NCBI RefSeq assembly: GCF_008274625.1
Contig: NZ_VTRU01000005.1
Coordinates: forward strand, 186,001-250,000
Reading direction: 5' to 3'
DNA from: Chryseobacterium panacisoli
GTDB lineage: Bacteria > Bacteroidota > Bacteroidia > Flavobacteriales > Weeksellaceae
DNA length: 64,000 nt
Shown here: positions 16,485-24,639 of the stretch, piece by piece
How the letters are laid out: each line of letters starts with the position of its first letter
Numbering within the stretch: position 1 is the first letter of the stretch
Translations under genes and position numbers: made by a program
Notes under the pieces: model-generated
What the model saw: only the letters and a program-made list of their open reading frames with translations
What the model was told of the DNA's origin: nothing
The model's database searches: none

Positions 16485-16901
16485 TTAGAAAATCTCTCTT
16501 CCTGAAAAATGGAACTGAGCCTCGATTAATGCATTCTCGTCAGAATCTGAACCATGAACAGCATTTTCTCCGATGCTTCTTGCAAACATCTTTCTGATTG
16601 TACCTTCTGCAGCTTCTGCAGGGTTAGTAGCACCAATTAATGTTCTGAAGTCTTCAACTGCATTATCTTTTTCTAAAACTGCAGCCACGATAGGACCAGA
16701 GCTCATGAATTCTACCAACTCACCATAAAATGGTCTTTCAGCGTGTACTTCATAGAATTTTTTTGCATCAGCAACTGTAAGCTGAGTTAATTTTAAAGCT
16801 TTGATTTTAAAACCTCCTTCAGCAATCTTACCCAATATAGCACCGATATGTCCGTCAGCAACTGCATCAGGCTTAATCATAGTGAATGTAATGTTAGACA
16901 T
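16485..16901 (-). CDS. ndk: Nucleoside-diphosphate kinase
   Basis: Transfers the gamma phosphate of ATP to nucleoside diphosphates by way of a phosphohistidine. The protein has 138 residues, the bacterial family length. Evidence: the TFTMIKPDAV start, F-Y-x-x-H-x-x-R-P-F-Y region (about residues 49-59), IGATNPAEA, and the active-site motif NAVHGSDS with H116. It is monocistronic, converging with the fucosidase, and has a good -7 box upstream. Confidence 0.96.
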   Translation of the reverse strand: MSNITFTMIKPDAVADGHIGAILGKIAEGGFKIKALKLTQLTVADAKKFYEVHAERPFYGELVEFMSSGPIVAAVLEKDNAVEDFRTLIGATNPAEAAEGTIRKMFARSIGENAVHGSDSDENALIEAQFHFSGREIF

Positions 16902-16924
16902 AAATGTATATTTTTTTAATGGCG

Positions 16925-16932
16925 CAAAATTA
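16925..16932 (-). promoter_or_regulatory. -7 promoter box of ndk
   Basis: TAATTTTG on the minus strand matches TAnnTTTG exactly, 24 bases before the ndk ATG. Confidence 0.55.
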
Positions 16933-17010
16933 CAAAAAATATCTTTGATTTTTATTTTAATTTTTTTTTAACATAAAAATAACTTTTATTAAGAAATTAT
17001 GAACCAATCT

Positions 17011-17027
17011 TTGGCACAGTAATTGTT
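17011..17027 (+). promoter_or_regulatory. Possible sigma-54 promoter
   Basis: TTGGCACAGTAATTGTT fits the -24/-12 pattern TTGGCAC-N5-TTGC with only the C of the -12 GC changed. A start about 12 bases after the -12 element would lie near 17038, just ahead of a short terminated transcript. Confidence 0.5.
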
Positions 17028-17037
17028 TATTCTATTG

Positions 17038-17106
17038 CGATTCTCATGTTTAATTTGAGTTTTCATGGTTATTAGTTTTTACCCAGCTTCGGCTGGGTTT
17101 TTTATT
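17038..17106 (+). ncRNA. Candidate small RNA or mini-mRNA
   Basis: A stretch of about 70 bases bounded by the sigma-54-like promoter and a strong terminator. It holds a CTCA/TGAG mini-stem and a 9-codon frame (ATG 17046, stop 17073-17075) that ends just before the terminator stem. No larger gene is served by either element, so a short stand-alone transcript is likely. The 5' end is inferred from promoter spacing. Confidence 0.45.
17082..17104 (+). terminator. Rho-independent terminator of the candidate small RNA
   Basis: CCCAGC pairs with GCTGGG around a stable TTCG tetraloop and is followed by seven T. Confidence 0.85.
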
Positions 17107-17247
17107 TTCAAAAAACAACACTCTTTTTTATTAATTTAATAATTTAAACAGCCAAATAAAAACATATTTAATAGTATTATTGCTTTTATTTCAATTAATA
17201 AAATAATCGGGTTTTCCAGAATATTATTTTTTCAATAAACTAAAATA

Positions 17248-17301
17248 TGCCAAAAGTGGAGTTATCTGCCAAATTTGTCATGCCAAAAAGTAGAGTTATC
17301 T
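17248..17301. repeat. Paired direct repeats resembling an IS21-type end
   Basis: TGCCAAAAGTGGAGTTATCT (17248-17267) recurs with one insertion and one change at 17281-17301, 33 bases apart. A third TGCCAAA lies between them. Multiple terminal repeats of this sort are typical of IS21-family ends, but no transposase is present. It could be the scar of a lost element or a tandem operator. Confidence 0.4.
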
Positions 17302-17429
17302 AAAAAAGAGATTTTTTTCGTTAAAATTCAGAAAAAACAAATCATAAAAACAGACAACCTTTAAGAATGTTAAATTTAACCGTTAAAAAAAAATATCCGA
17401 GAAAAATTATACAGGTATGACAACAATAG

Positions 17430-17443
17430 AATCTGTACAGATT
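17430..17443. promoter_or_regulatory. Perfect 14-bp palindrome, possible operator
   Basis: AATCTGTACAGATT is a perfect palindrome in the AT-rich gap downstream of rsgA. Dimeric regulators bind such sites, but no start of a known gene is next to it. Confidence 0.25.
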
Positions 17444-17499
17444 GTCCGAATTAATCTGCAGCAGTTATAATATAATATAGTAAATTGATCTTATTATAT

Positions 17500-18426
17500 T
17501 TATTTCTGAGAAGCTTCTTCCGCTTCATCCATCAATTTAATGTAAGTAGAATATCTAGAATGTTGTATTTCGCCTGTTTCAAGGGCATCAAGAACAGCAC
17601 ACTTCGGCTCATTAACGTGCAGGCAATTATGAAATTTGCACTCTTCCCTCTTTTTGAAAATCTCAGGGAAATAATGCTGCACTTCTTCCTTTTCAATATC
17701 AATCATGGCAAATTCACGAACACCAGGAGTATCAATAACGTTTCCGCCAAAATCCCAGAAGTGCATCTGTGCAAAAGTTGTGGTATGTTTTCCTTTCAGG
17801 TGGGTATCTGAAATTTCAGATGTCTTCAGATTTAATCCTGGCTGTAAAGCATTTACTAAAGTGGATTTGCCACAACCGGAGTGTCCGAAGAACACTGAAG
17901 TTCTATCTTTAAGAATTTCCTCCAGCTGCTCTAGATTCAGTCTTGAATAGGATGAAATTTCCAATGTATTATATCCAATTTCCTGGTAGAGAAACTCTAC
18001 ATCTTTTACAATTTCTATTTCTTCCTCATGGAGAACATCAATCTTATTAAAAAGAATCAATGGAGTAATATTATAGGCTTCACAGCATGCCAAAAACCTA
18101 TCAAGGAATCCTAAAGATGTTTCAGGATGCTTCAGGGTAAAGATAAAACATGCTAAATCAATATTGGAAGCAATAATATGGGCTTCTTTTGAAAGGTTTA
18201 CTGATTTTCTGATCAGGTAATTGGAGCGGGGTTCAATTTTCGTGATCCAGGCAATATCATCCTGTTCCAGCTGAAACTCAACAAAATCTCCTACAGCAAG
18301 CGGATTGGTAAGCCTTGTTTTTATTAATTTGAATTTCCCCCTGATTCTGGCTTCGAAAATTTTATTTGTTTCCAATTCCAAAACCTGGTACCAACTGCCT
18401 GTAGATTTAATGATTTTTCCTTTCAT
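17500..18426 (-). CDS. rsgA: Ribosome small-subunit-dependent GTPase A
   Basis: Circularly permuted GTPase that helps mature the 30S ribosomal subunit; 308 residues from the ATG at 18426. This start is preferred to 18453 because the OB domain begins MKGKII and a -7 promoter box lies just upstream. Domains: OB-fold 1-65, GTPase with NKID (127-130), P-loop GHSGCGKS (181-188) and DTPG (232-235), then a zinc module with C263, C268, H270 and C276. The G4-G1-G3 order is the expected permutation. Monocistronic. Confidence 0.94.
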   Translation of the reverse strand: MKGKIIKSTGSWYQVLELETNKIFEARIRGKFKLIKTRLTNPLAVGDFVEFQLEQDDIAWITKIEPRSNYLIRKSVNLSKEAHIIASNIDLACFIFTLKHPETSLGFLDRFLACCEAYNITPLILFNKIDVLHEEEIEIVKDVEFLYQEIGYNTLEISSYSRLNLEQLEEILKDRTSVFFGHSGCGKSTLVNALQPGLNLKTSEISDTHLKGKHTTTFAQMHFWDFGGNVIDTPGVREFAMIDIEKEEVQHYFPEIFKKREECKFHNCLHVNEPKCAVLDALETGEIQHSRYSTYIKLMDEAEEASQK

Positions 18427-18440
18427 AGATAATGCTGGTG

Positions 18441-18448
18441 CAAATATA
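18441..18448 (-). promoter_or_regulatory. -7 promoter box of rsgA
   Basis: TATATTTG on the minus strand matches TAnnTTTG exactly, 15 bases before the chosen ATG, and supports that start. Confidence 0.55.
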
Positions 18449-18589
18449 CGCAATTAGGGCTTAGCATTCAGAAAATAGGTTTAAAAACACATGTTTCAAT
18501 ACCTTAAATACCGATGGCTAAGCCCTAATCTATTTTTTAAGCTGAAAATTCAGTAAAAGCTTTACATTCTCTTACTTATTATCTTCAGT

Positions 18590-19669
18590 TTATCTTTCGA
18601 TCATAATATTGTTTTGAACTTCAATGGATTCTTCATGAATTGCTTTGAAAACTTTTTCAATAAACTCCTGAGACATTCCGGTTTCTTTTGCTTTTTGATT
18701 AGCGTATTCTGTGATTACTTTCCAACGTTCAGGCTGGAAAATCGCAATATCATTTTCTTTTTTAAGTTTACCGATCTTTTCAGAAATTTTCATTCTTTGA
18801 GAAAGAAGTTCAATTAACTGGAAGTCAAGATCTGAGATTAATGTTCTGTGTCTTCCCATTTCTCCTTCAAATCCTGCAAGATTAGAACTTCTTACTTTTA
18901 GGTTACCGATAAGGTCAGCAAGAACCTCCGGAGTAATCTGCTGAGATGCATCACTCCAGGCCTCATCCGGGTTACAGTGTGATTCAATGATAGCACCCTG
19001 GTATCCTACGTTCAGAGCTTCCTGTGTAATATCTGCAAGGCCTGTTCTGTTTCCACAGATGTGAGACGGGTCAATCAGCATTGGAATATTTGGAAACTGG
19101 CTTTTGAAATCAAGGGCAATCTGCCAGTTCGGGTTGTTTCTGTATTTTGTTTTCTGGTATGTTGAAAATCCTCTGTGAATTACTCCCAGATTTTTAATAT
19201 CCTGACCTAAAAGTCTTTCCAATGCTCCAACCCATAATGCAAGATCCGGATTCACAGGGTTTTTCACGAATACAGGTTTATCTGTTCCTCTTAAAGCCAT
19301 TGCAATTTCCTGTACTGTAAACGGATTCACTGTAGAACGTGCTCCAATCCAAAGGACATCTACATCCGCTTCCAGAGCTGCAAATACATGGTGTGCATTG
19401 GCTACCTCAGTCGCTGTTTTAAAACCGTACTCTTCTTTTACTTTTTTTAGCCAGTTCAAACCGATTACTCCTACTCCTTCAAAACCATTTGGTTTGGTAC
19501 GAGGTTTCCAGATTCCGGCACGGAAAACCGATACATTGGCATTGGATTCTTTAATTCTCCTGGCGGTTTCAAGCATCTGAGCTTCACTTTCTGCACTACA
19601 TGGTCCCGCGATCATCAAAGGCTGTGTAAGCCCATCGATCCACTCATTTTTCAAATCATTTAAATTCAT
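18590..19669 (-). CDS. Bifunctional DAHP synthase / chorismate mutase type II
   Basis: A 359-residue fusion covering two steps of aromatic amino acid synthesis: condensation of erythrose 4-phosphate with phosphoenolpyruvate, and conversion of chorismate to prephenate. Residues 1-265 form the DAHP synthase barrel (MIAGPCSAES near 19-28, FRAGIWKPRTKP, VFVKNPVNPD, PMLIDPSHICG, IESHCNPDEA). Residues about 270-355 form an AroQ-type helical chorismate mutase (RTLISDLDFQLIELLSQRMKI, then K/E-rich helices). This order is common in Bacteroidota, where the mutase domain can mediate feedback. Monocistronic here. Confidence 0.93.
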   Translation of the reverse strand: MNLNDLKNEWIDGLTQPLMIAGPCSAESEAQMLETARRIKESNANVSVFRAGIWKPRTKPNGFEGVGVIGLNWLKKVKEEYGFKTATEVANAHHVFAALEADVDVLWIGARSTVNPFTVQEIAMALRGTDKPVFVKNPVNPDLALWVGALERLLGQDIKNLGVIHRGFSTYQKTKYRNNPNWQIALDFKSQFPNIPMLIDPSHICGNRTGLADITQEALNVGYQGAIIESHCNPDEAWSDASQQITPEVLADLIGNLKVRSSNLAGFEGEMGRHRTLISDLDFQLIELLSQRMKISEKIGKLKKENDIAIFQPERWKVITEYANQKAKETGMSQEFIEKVFKAIHEESIEVQNNIMIER

Positions 19670-20069
19670 ATTCTAAATTTTATTGTTTTTTTATATAATT
19701 TTTTCGTTGACAGCAATAGCCCTTTGGATTATAAAATTTAATTTATAATTCTTTTCAAAAAATGCCGTTCAAAATTGTTTAAAGGAATCAGGAAAATAAT
19801 AGGGCTCTACTTCTCCTGTATTTTTTGGAAAGAAATTCAGTTAACAGTACCAATAAAATCGGTAATACGTTCTGAAATTTCTATAATAAGAAGCAGAAAA
19901 ACTAAAATAACCGCTAAAAAAGTAATTAGCGGGCGCAAAAAAAGACAGATATGTATTAGTCAATTTTTCCATTTTATTTTAGAAATGCCTTTGTTTTAGC
20001 CTTTCTGGTTGTAATTTCATCTTGTTGAAAACCTATTTTCAACAGAAATATTTGACAAATATATAAAAA
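19670..20069. other. Gene-free stretch between the DAHP synthase gene and dnaX
   Basis: AT-rich and without a convincing gene. The 74-codon plus-strand frame at 19775-19999 has low-complexity basic composition and no recognisable features. The only clear element is the dnaX-side hairpin at 19911-19932. Confidence 0.5.
19911..19932 (-). terminator. Probable dnaX terminator
   Basis: On the minus strand CCGCTAA pairs with TTAGCGG around an 8-base loop, followed by TTATTTT. It lies about 140 bases past the dnaX stop, so assignment is moderate. Confidence 0.5.
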
Positions 20070-21769
20070 TTATGTCAAATCAAACTTCATTAAATCATCA
20101 AGATCTTTTAAAAGTGGATTTTTTTCGATCATTTTTTCAAACATCTTTCTCTTGGTTACCACCTCAATCTTCAGATTTTCAACGTCTCTGACGTATTCTA
20201 CTTCAATCCTATGGTTTTGAATTTTTCTTTTAAAATGATTAAAAAATTCTCCGCTTATTTTATCAAACTCTACTTTGGCAGAATCTGAAGGGAACAAAAC
20301 TTTGATTTTATTTTCCTCAGCTTTTTCCAGTTTGAAGGTTTTTACTGCGTTAAATACAAAGTTATTTTTTACCTGAAGCTGTTTAAGCATAATTTTCCAT
20401 TCCATCTGCAGATCTGTATCTGTAAAATGGTGTTGAGGAAGGTTTTCAGTTTTCACAACAACATCTTCCGTTGTTTCCACTTTATCTTCTTTATTCAGAA
20501 AAGAATTGATGCTAAAGCCGGAAGAGATTCCGGGTCTGGATAATGGTCTGGTTGTTTTAGTCACTAAAGTTTCATCCGCCTTTTCCAAAGCAGCAGACGG
20601 TTGGTCTGCCTTGACTTCTTTTTTCTCCGGAGCTTTTTCCGGCAACTTAACCTCCTGTTTCTCGCTAAGAAACGGAGCTAGGATCAGGAACTTTTTTTTT
20701 TAGTATCGCCTAAATTAGCTGTCAGTGAAGCCAGCTGCATTAAAGCAATTTCAACCGTAAGTCTTGGGTTTTTGGAATTCTTATAATTAATATCTGCATG
20801 ATTGCAGATTTCAATGCCATCTATCAGCTGCTGGGCGGCCCACTTCTGTCCCTGTTCTATAAATTTGGATTTTGTCTTCTCTCCTACTTCAATGAGATCA
20901 ATAGTAGAAGTATTCTGCGCCATCATCAGATCTCTGAAATGATTTCCTAATCCGGCAATGAAAATATGGGGATCAAATCCTTTTTTTACAATTTCATTGA
21001 ACGCAAAAAGCACTTCAGGAATTTTGTTTTCCTTGGCAAGGTCTACAATATTGAGATACTGATCATAATCCAGAATATTCAGCACTTCGGCTGCTTTTGC
21101 CAGCGTAATGTTTTTCTGGGAGAATGTAGAAAGCCTGTCGAAGATAGAAAGCGCATCTCTTAGTGCACCATCAGCTTTCTGAGCAATCAGATACAATGCA
21201 TCATCTTCGTATTGGATATTTTCTTTTTGAGCAATATTTCTGAGGTGGCTTTGAATGTCTTCTATGACAATTCTCTTGAAGTCATAGATCTGACAACGGG
21301 ATAAAATTGTTGGAATAATTTTATGCTTCTCCGTAGTTGCCAAAATAAATATCGCGTGAGCAGGCGGTTCTTCCAGTGTTTTAAGGAATGCATTGAAAGC
21401 GGCAGAAGACAGCATATGAACCTCATCTATGATATATACTTTGTATTTACCAACCTGAGGTGCAAATCTTACCTGATCTATCAGTTCCCTGATATCATCT
21501 ACAGAGTTATTGGATGCAGCATCCAGCTCGTAGATATTATAAGCAAAGCCATCTTCTGAAACCGAGCCATCTTTCTCATTGATCTTTCTTGCAAGAATTC
21601 TGGCACAAGTAGTTTTACCCACGCCACGAGGACCACAAAAAAGTAATGCCTGAGCTAATTGACTTTCTTCAATTGCATGTTCTAAAGTATCCGTAATATG
21701 GGATTGTCCTACAACCGTATCAAACTCCTGAGGACGATATTTTCTTGCAGATACTATAAAATTTTCCAT
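20070..21769 (-). CDS. dnaX: DNA polymerase III gamma/tau subunit, with internal frameshift site
   Basis: Clamp-loader AAA+ ATPase of the replisome. The zero frame gives a gamma form of 361 residues ending DTKKKSS (stop at 20684), with Walker A GPRGVGKT at 46-53, IIDEVHML (Walker B) and ATTEKHKI (sensor 1). A -1 shift, or one extra A, at the ten-A run (20692-20701) joins it to the frame running to 20070, giving a tau form of 566 residues with a C-terminal domain that should bind polymerase and helicase. A 10-bp stem-loop starts about 14 bases after the run. The four-cysteine zinc module usual after Walker A in E. coli-type DnaX is absent. The downstream frame is not a separate gene: its only early start would be a TTG, and it is open back to the A-run. 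Confidence 0.9.
20652..20677 (-). promoter_or_regulatory. Frameshift-stimulating stem-loop in dnaX
   Basis: On the mRNA CTCCGTTTCT pairs with AGAAACAGGAG (one bulged A) around a TAGCG loop. It begins about 14 bases past the slippery A-run, near the distance usual for stimulating structures. Confidence 0.6.
20692..20701 (-). promoter_or_regulatory. Slippery A10 run in dnaX
   Basis: Ten consecutive A residues in the mRNA. The zero frame reads AAA-AAA-AAA-AGT-TCC-TGA. Slipping back one base, or inserting one A during transcription, opens the tau frame. Confidence 0.75.
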
Positions 21770-21773
21770 TGGT

Positions 21774-21781
21774 CAAAAATA
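21774..21781 (-). promoter_or_regulatory. -7 promoter box of dnaX
   Basis: TATTTTTG matches TAnnTTTG and ends only 5 bases before the ATG at 21769. Transcription would begin at or next to the start codon, implying a leaderless or nearly leaderless mRNA. Confidence 0.4.
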
Positions 21782-21866
21782 AGAAATATAGTTTTAATTT
21801 GAAAATTAAAAGTTTTCAAATATCAACAAAAACATATTTCTGTTTAAATCGGAAAACTTTTAATCC

Positions 21867-22499
21867 CTATTTTTTTTTGCTGTATGCAAAGTCAATCAAC
21901 TCAACAATAGCGCTTTCAATCTCTTTTCTACCTTCTTCAGTTTTCAGGTCAATACCGCAGAACTTGTTTGCGTTATATCCTGTATAAAGGTTAAGATAGT
22001 AAGCCCCGGAAACAATTAAAGCCATAATTGCTCTGTGCCTTGTAGCTACCCCTTCGCCAAAATAAGGATCTGAGATATTTCCAAATAAAACCTCTCCTAC
22101 CTCTTCACGTTGTTCAACTAATTTCTTAAGAATAGGTTTACTTTCTGAAAGCTCCCACAGGATAATCTTCTGAAGTTCTTTATTCTTCTTCAGGTTTTCG
22201 AACTGGTTGAGTACAACCATTTTAGTAAGTTCGTGTCCACCATCAGAGAAATCCATATCAACGTCCTGGTTAACTTGGCTCCAGTAGTCCTGAGATTTGA
22301 TATATTCATCAATCAGTTTATCAGTACTTCCAAAGTACTCATAGATCAATTTTTTATCAAATCCGGCTACTGCGGCAATTTTACTTACTTTTAGTCCGGA
22401 GTATCCTTTTACTCTTAAAATTTTACCAACTGCAGCAAGCAGTTTTTGCTTTGTTTTTTCTTTGTCCCTAATGGGGCCCTGCACTACTTTTCTAGGCAT
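21867..22499 (-). CDS. TetR/AcrR-family transcriptional regulator
   Basis: A 210-residue one-component repressor-type protein. The N-terminal helix-turn-helix spans about residues 18-62 (KLLAAVGKILRVKGYSGLKVSKIA, then FDKKLIYEYFGSTDKLIDEYI). The rest is a helical ligand domain that does not identify an effector. The gene starts 5 bases after the stop of the upstream alpha-oxoamine synthase on the same strand, so the two share a transcript. It probably regulates that operon or lipid genes elsewhere, an inference from linkage only. Confidence 0.9.
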   Translation of the reverse strand: MPRKVVQGPIRDKEKTKQKLLAAVGKILRVKGYSGLKVSKIAAVAGFDKKLIYEYFGSTDKLIDEYIKSQDYWSQVNQDVDMDFSDGGHELTKMVVLNQFENLKKNKELQKIILWELSESKPILKKLVEQREEVGEVLFGNISDPYFGEGVATRHRAIMALIVSGAYYLNLYTGYNANKFCGIDLKTEEGRKEIESAIVELIDFAYSKKK

Positions 22500-22504
22500 A
22501 ATTA

Positions 22505-23761
22505 TTATTTTTTTGCAATATGCAATTTTTTATTAATATCATCAAACGCGTTAAGCGTTTTGTCGAGATGTTCTTTTTCGTGTCTTGCAGTTACACTCAT
22601 CCTGATACGCGCATCTTTTCTTGGTACAGCCGGATAAAGAATCGGGTTGGTGTAGATTCCTTTTTCTATTAGTAGTTTTCCGGCTTCTCCTGTTACATAG
22701 GGGTCTCCTATTTTTACTGGAATAATTGCGGAACAGGTAACCCCGGTATCCAATCCAAGATCGTCAAGTCCTTTTTTGAAATAATTGATATTGCTCCAGA
22801 GTTTTTCTCTCCAGATAGGTTCTTCGTCTATTAAATCAATGGCTTTAACAATTCCTGCGGATGATGGCGGAGCTGTTGCTGAGAAAATCTGCTGACGGGA
22901 ATGGAATCTGATAAATGCGGCCAGTTTCTTATCGGCAATGACATATCCTCCAAGGTTTCCAAACGTTTTACTGAATGTTCCTGTGATGATGTCTACTTTA
23001 TCTAATAATCCAGTCTGTTCCAAAGTACCTCTGCCGGTTTCTCCAAGGATACCAACGCCATGTACGTCGTCTACCATTAGAAAGGCATTATACTTTTTCA
23101 CAAGATTGTAGATCTCATTAATACGGGAGGTATCACCATCCTGGGAATACACTCCGTCCACAATAACGAGTTTCGTACGGTACAGATTTTCAGATACCTT
23201 CAAAATGTGTTCCAAAGATTCCAAATTATTGTGCGGAAAGGTTTTTTTATTGGTAAAAGCGCATCCTTCGTGTACACTGGCATGTACTGCCATGTCTAAA
23301 ATAGCAAGATCTTCTTTCTGCATTAAACACTGTAAACTCGCACTATTAGCAGTATAACCGGTAGTAAATACTACGGCTTCATCTTCTGTTCTTTTAAAAA
23401 AGCTTGAAATTCTTTTTTCTAAGGCATTGTGATAATCAAAATATCCTCCGATAAGAGGAGTTGCTCCTGTACCTGTACCATATTTTTCGATTCCTTCAAT
23501 AGCAGCCTGTTTTACTTTTGGATGCTGTGTAAATCCTAAATAATCACTTGATACAAAACTAACAAATTCTCTGTTTTGGTCTGCAATATTTACATTCAGT
23601 ATCGCATTGGTTCCTGAAGTGTTCTTCAGTCTGTAATTCATGTGTCCGTTAGACTTTACATAGTCTAAATATTCATAAAAAATTTCAGCCCTTTGAGCCA
23701 TATCGTTATCTGGTATATTCTCAAAGTCTTTAATAGTTGCTGTTGTGAAATTGATGCTCAT
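22505..23761 (-). CDS. Alpha-oxoamine synthase (PLP-dependent acyltransferase)
   Basis: Fold-type I PLP enzyme of 418 residues in the family of serine palmitoyltransferase, KBL and BioF; it joins an amino acid with an acyl-CoA or acyl-ACP and releases CO2. Key residues: H160 (cofactor stacking, AVHASVHEG), D231 and H234 in VDDVHGVG, and PLP lysine K265 in TGTFSKTFGNLGGY. The N-terminal extension of about 40 residues and the HMNYRL segment are closer to sphingoid-type synthases than to BioF. Chryseobacterium-type bacteria make sulfonolipids, so serine or cysteate as substrate is plausible but unproven. It is followed by the TetR gene and has a good promoter. Confidence 0.85.
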   Translation of the reverse strand: MSINFTTATIKDFENIPDNDMAQRAEIFYEYLDYVKSNGHMNYRLKNTSGTNAILNVNIADQNREFVSFVSSDYLGFTQHPKVKQAAIEGIEKYGTGTGATPLIGGYFDYHNALEKRISSFFKRTEDEAVVFTTGYTANSASLQCLMQKEDLAILDMAVHASVHEGCAFTNKKTFPHNNLESLEHILKVSENLYRTKLVIVDGVYSQDGDTSRINEIYNLVKKYNAFLMVDDVHGVGILGETGRGTLEQTGLLDKVDIITGTFSKTFGNLGGYVIADKKLAAFIRFHSRQQIFSATAPPSSAGIVKAIDLIDEEPIWREKLWSNINYFKKGLDDLGLDTGVTCSAIIPVKIGDPYVTGEAGKLLIEKGIYTNPILYPAVPRKDARIRMSVTARHEKEHLDKTLNAFDDINKKLHIAKK

Positions 23762-24183
23762 CCTTAATCTTGTTTGTTGTGGTTTAAAAGAAACAAATAT
23801 ATAACTATTTAGAGGGCTTAAACCCCTGCATTAAGATTAAATATTATTAAAGACACAATAATTTATTCTTATGATCTGGTAACCAAACTATTTTATATAT
23901 CTGCATCTTTTTAACTTTTTTTTCCTATTGAATTAATTAGTTTTTTCTCACCTAAATTTAATAAAAAAATCAAACAATAAAGAAATATTAATATATAAAT
24001 AATAAAAAATGATGATTATTTTTCACAAACGACTCATTCATAAAAGATTATTTTCCCATTATTTTAACATTTTAATTCACTAAACAACCTTTTAAAACCA
24101 ACAATTTGATTGGCCAAATCCCTACTCAAAGACAAAACACGGCGTCAATCTCCTGTTACAGCAATATTAAACAAAAAAAGTAG
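23762..24183. other. AT-rich gene-free stretch
   Basis: Holds the promoter of the alpha-oxoamine synthase gene near 23794 and otherwise only AT-rich sequence. No hairpin or reading frame here looks functional. Confidence 0.5.
23794..23801 (-). promoter_or_regulatory. -7 promoter box of the alpha-oxoamine synthase operon
   Basis: TATATTTG on the minus strand matches TAnnTTTG exactly, 33 bases before the ATG. Confidence 0.5.
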
Positions 24184-24543
24184 TCAGATTAAGTTCTTTT
24201 TGGAATTCCTGAAATTTCCGGGAGTAAAACCGGTCATTTTTTTAAAAAATTTTGAAAAATTGGATGGGTCGTATGTAAAAATACGGGCAATTTCTGCTAC
24301 AGATTTATCGGAACTGATAAGCATTTTTTTGGCCTGCTCGATAATTTTTCCATCATAAAAATAACAGGGGTGTTCTCCGGCTTCTTTTTTAATGGTATCG
24401 GTGAGGTGTTTATGAGAAACTGCAAGCTCTCCTGCAATTTCGTTCAGTTCCATAAAATCCGGAACGGTTCCGGAAATAACATCCTGAATATGTTTGTCCA
24501 GAAAGGTAAAATATTTATGGGTAATTTCTTCACTTCTTTTCAT
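24184..24543 (-). CDS. Stand-alone AraC-type DNA-binding protein
   Basis: A 119-residue protein that is little more than an AraC/XylS double helix-turn-helix: the first HTH near residues 32-55 (IAGELAVSHKHLTDTIKKEAG) and the second near 80-112 (SVAEIARIFTYDPSNFSKFFKKMTGFTPGNFR). There is no sensor domain, as in SoxS/MarA-type activators, so activity may be set by its level. No obvious target lies next to it, and the following gene on the same strand is also a regulator. Confidence 0.8.
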   Translation of the reverse strand: MKRSEEITHKYFTFLDKHIQDVISGTVPDFMELNEIAGELAVSHKHLTDTIKKEAGEHPCYFYDGKIIEQAKKMLISSDKSVAEIARIFTYDPSNFSKFFKKMTGFTPGNFRNSKKNLI

Positions 24544-24639
24544 CGCGTATTTTTCTTGCTAATCTGTATTCAAGGTATAAAATTAATCATAAGATACAAA
24601 ATAACATGGTGAACTTTTCGGATATTTGAAGCTCATTAG

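Noticed and set aside
19775..19999. 74-codon frame upstream of dnaX's terminator region
   Set aside because: Lysine/isoleucine-rich low complexity, no start signals and no recognisable pattern.
20070..20645. Separate gene starting at a TTG downstream of dnaX
   Set aside because: The frame is open back to the A10 run and the product looks like the tau tail, so it is the shifted continuation of dnaX.
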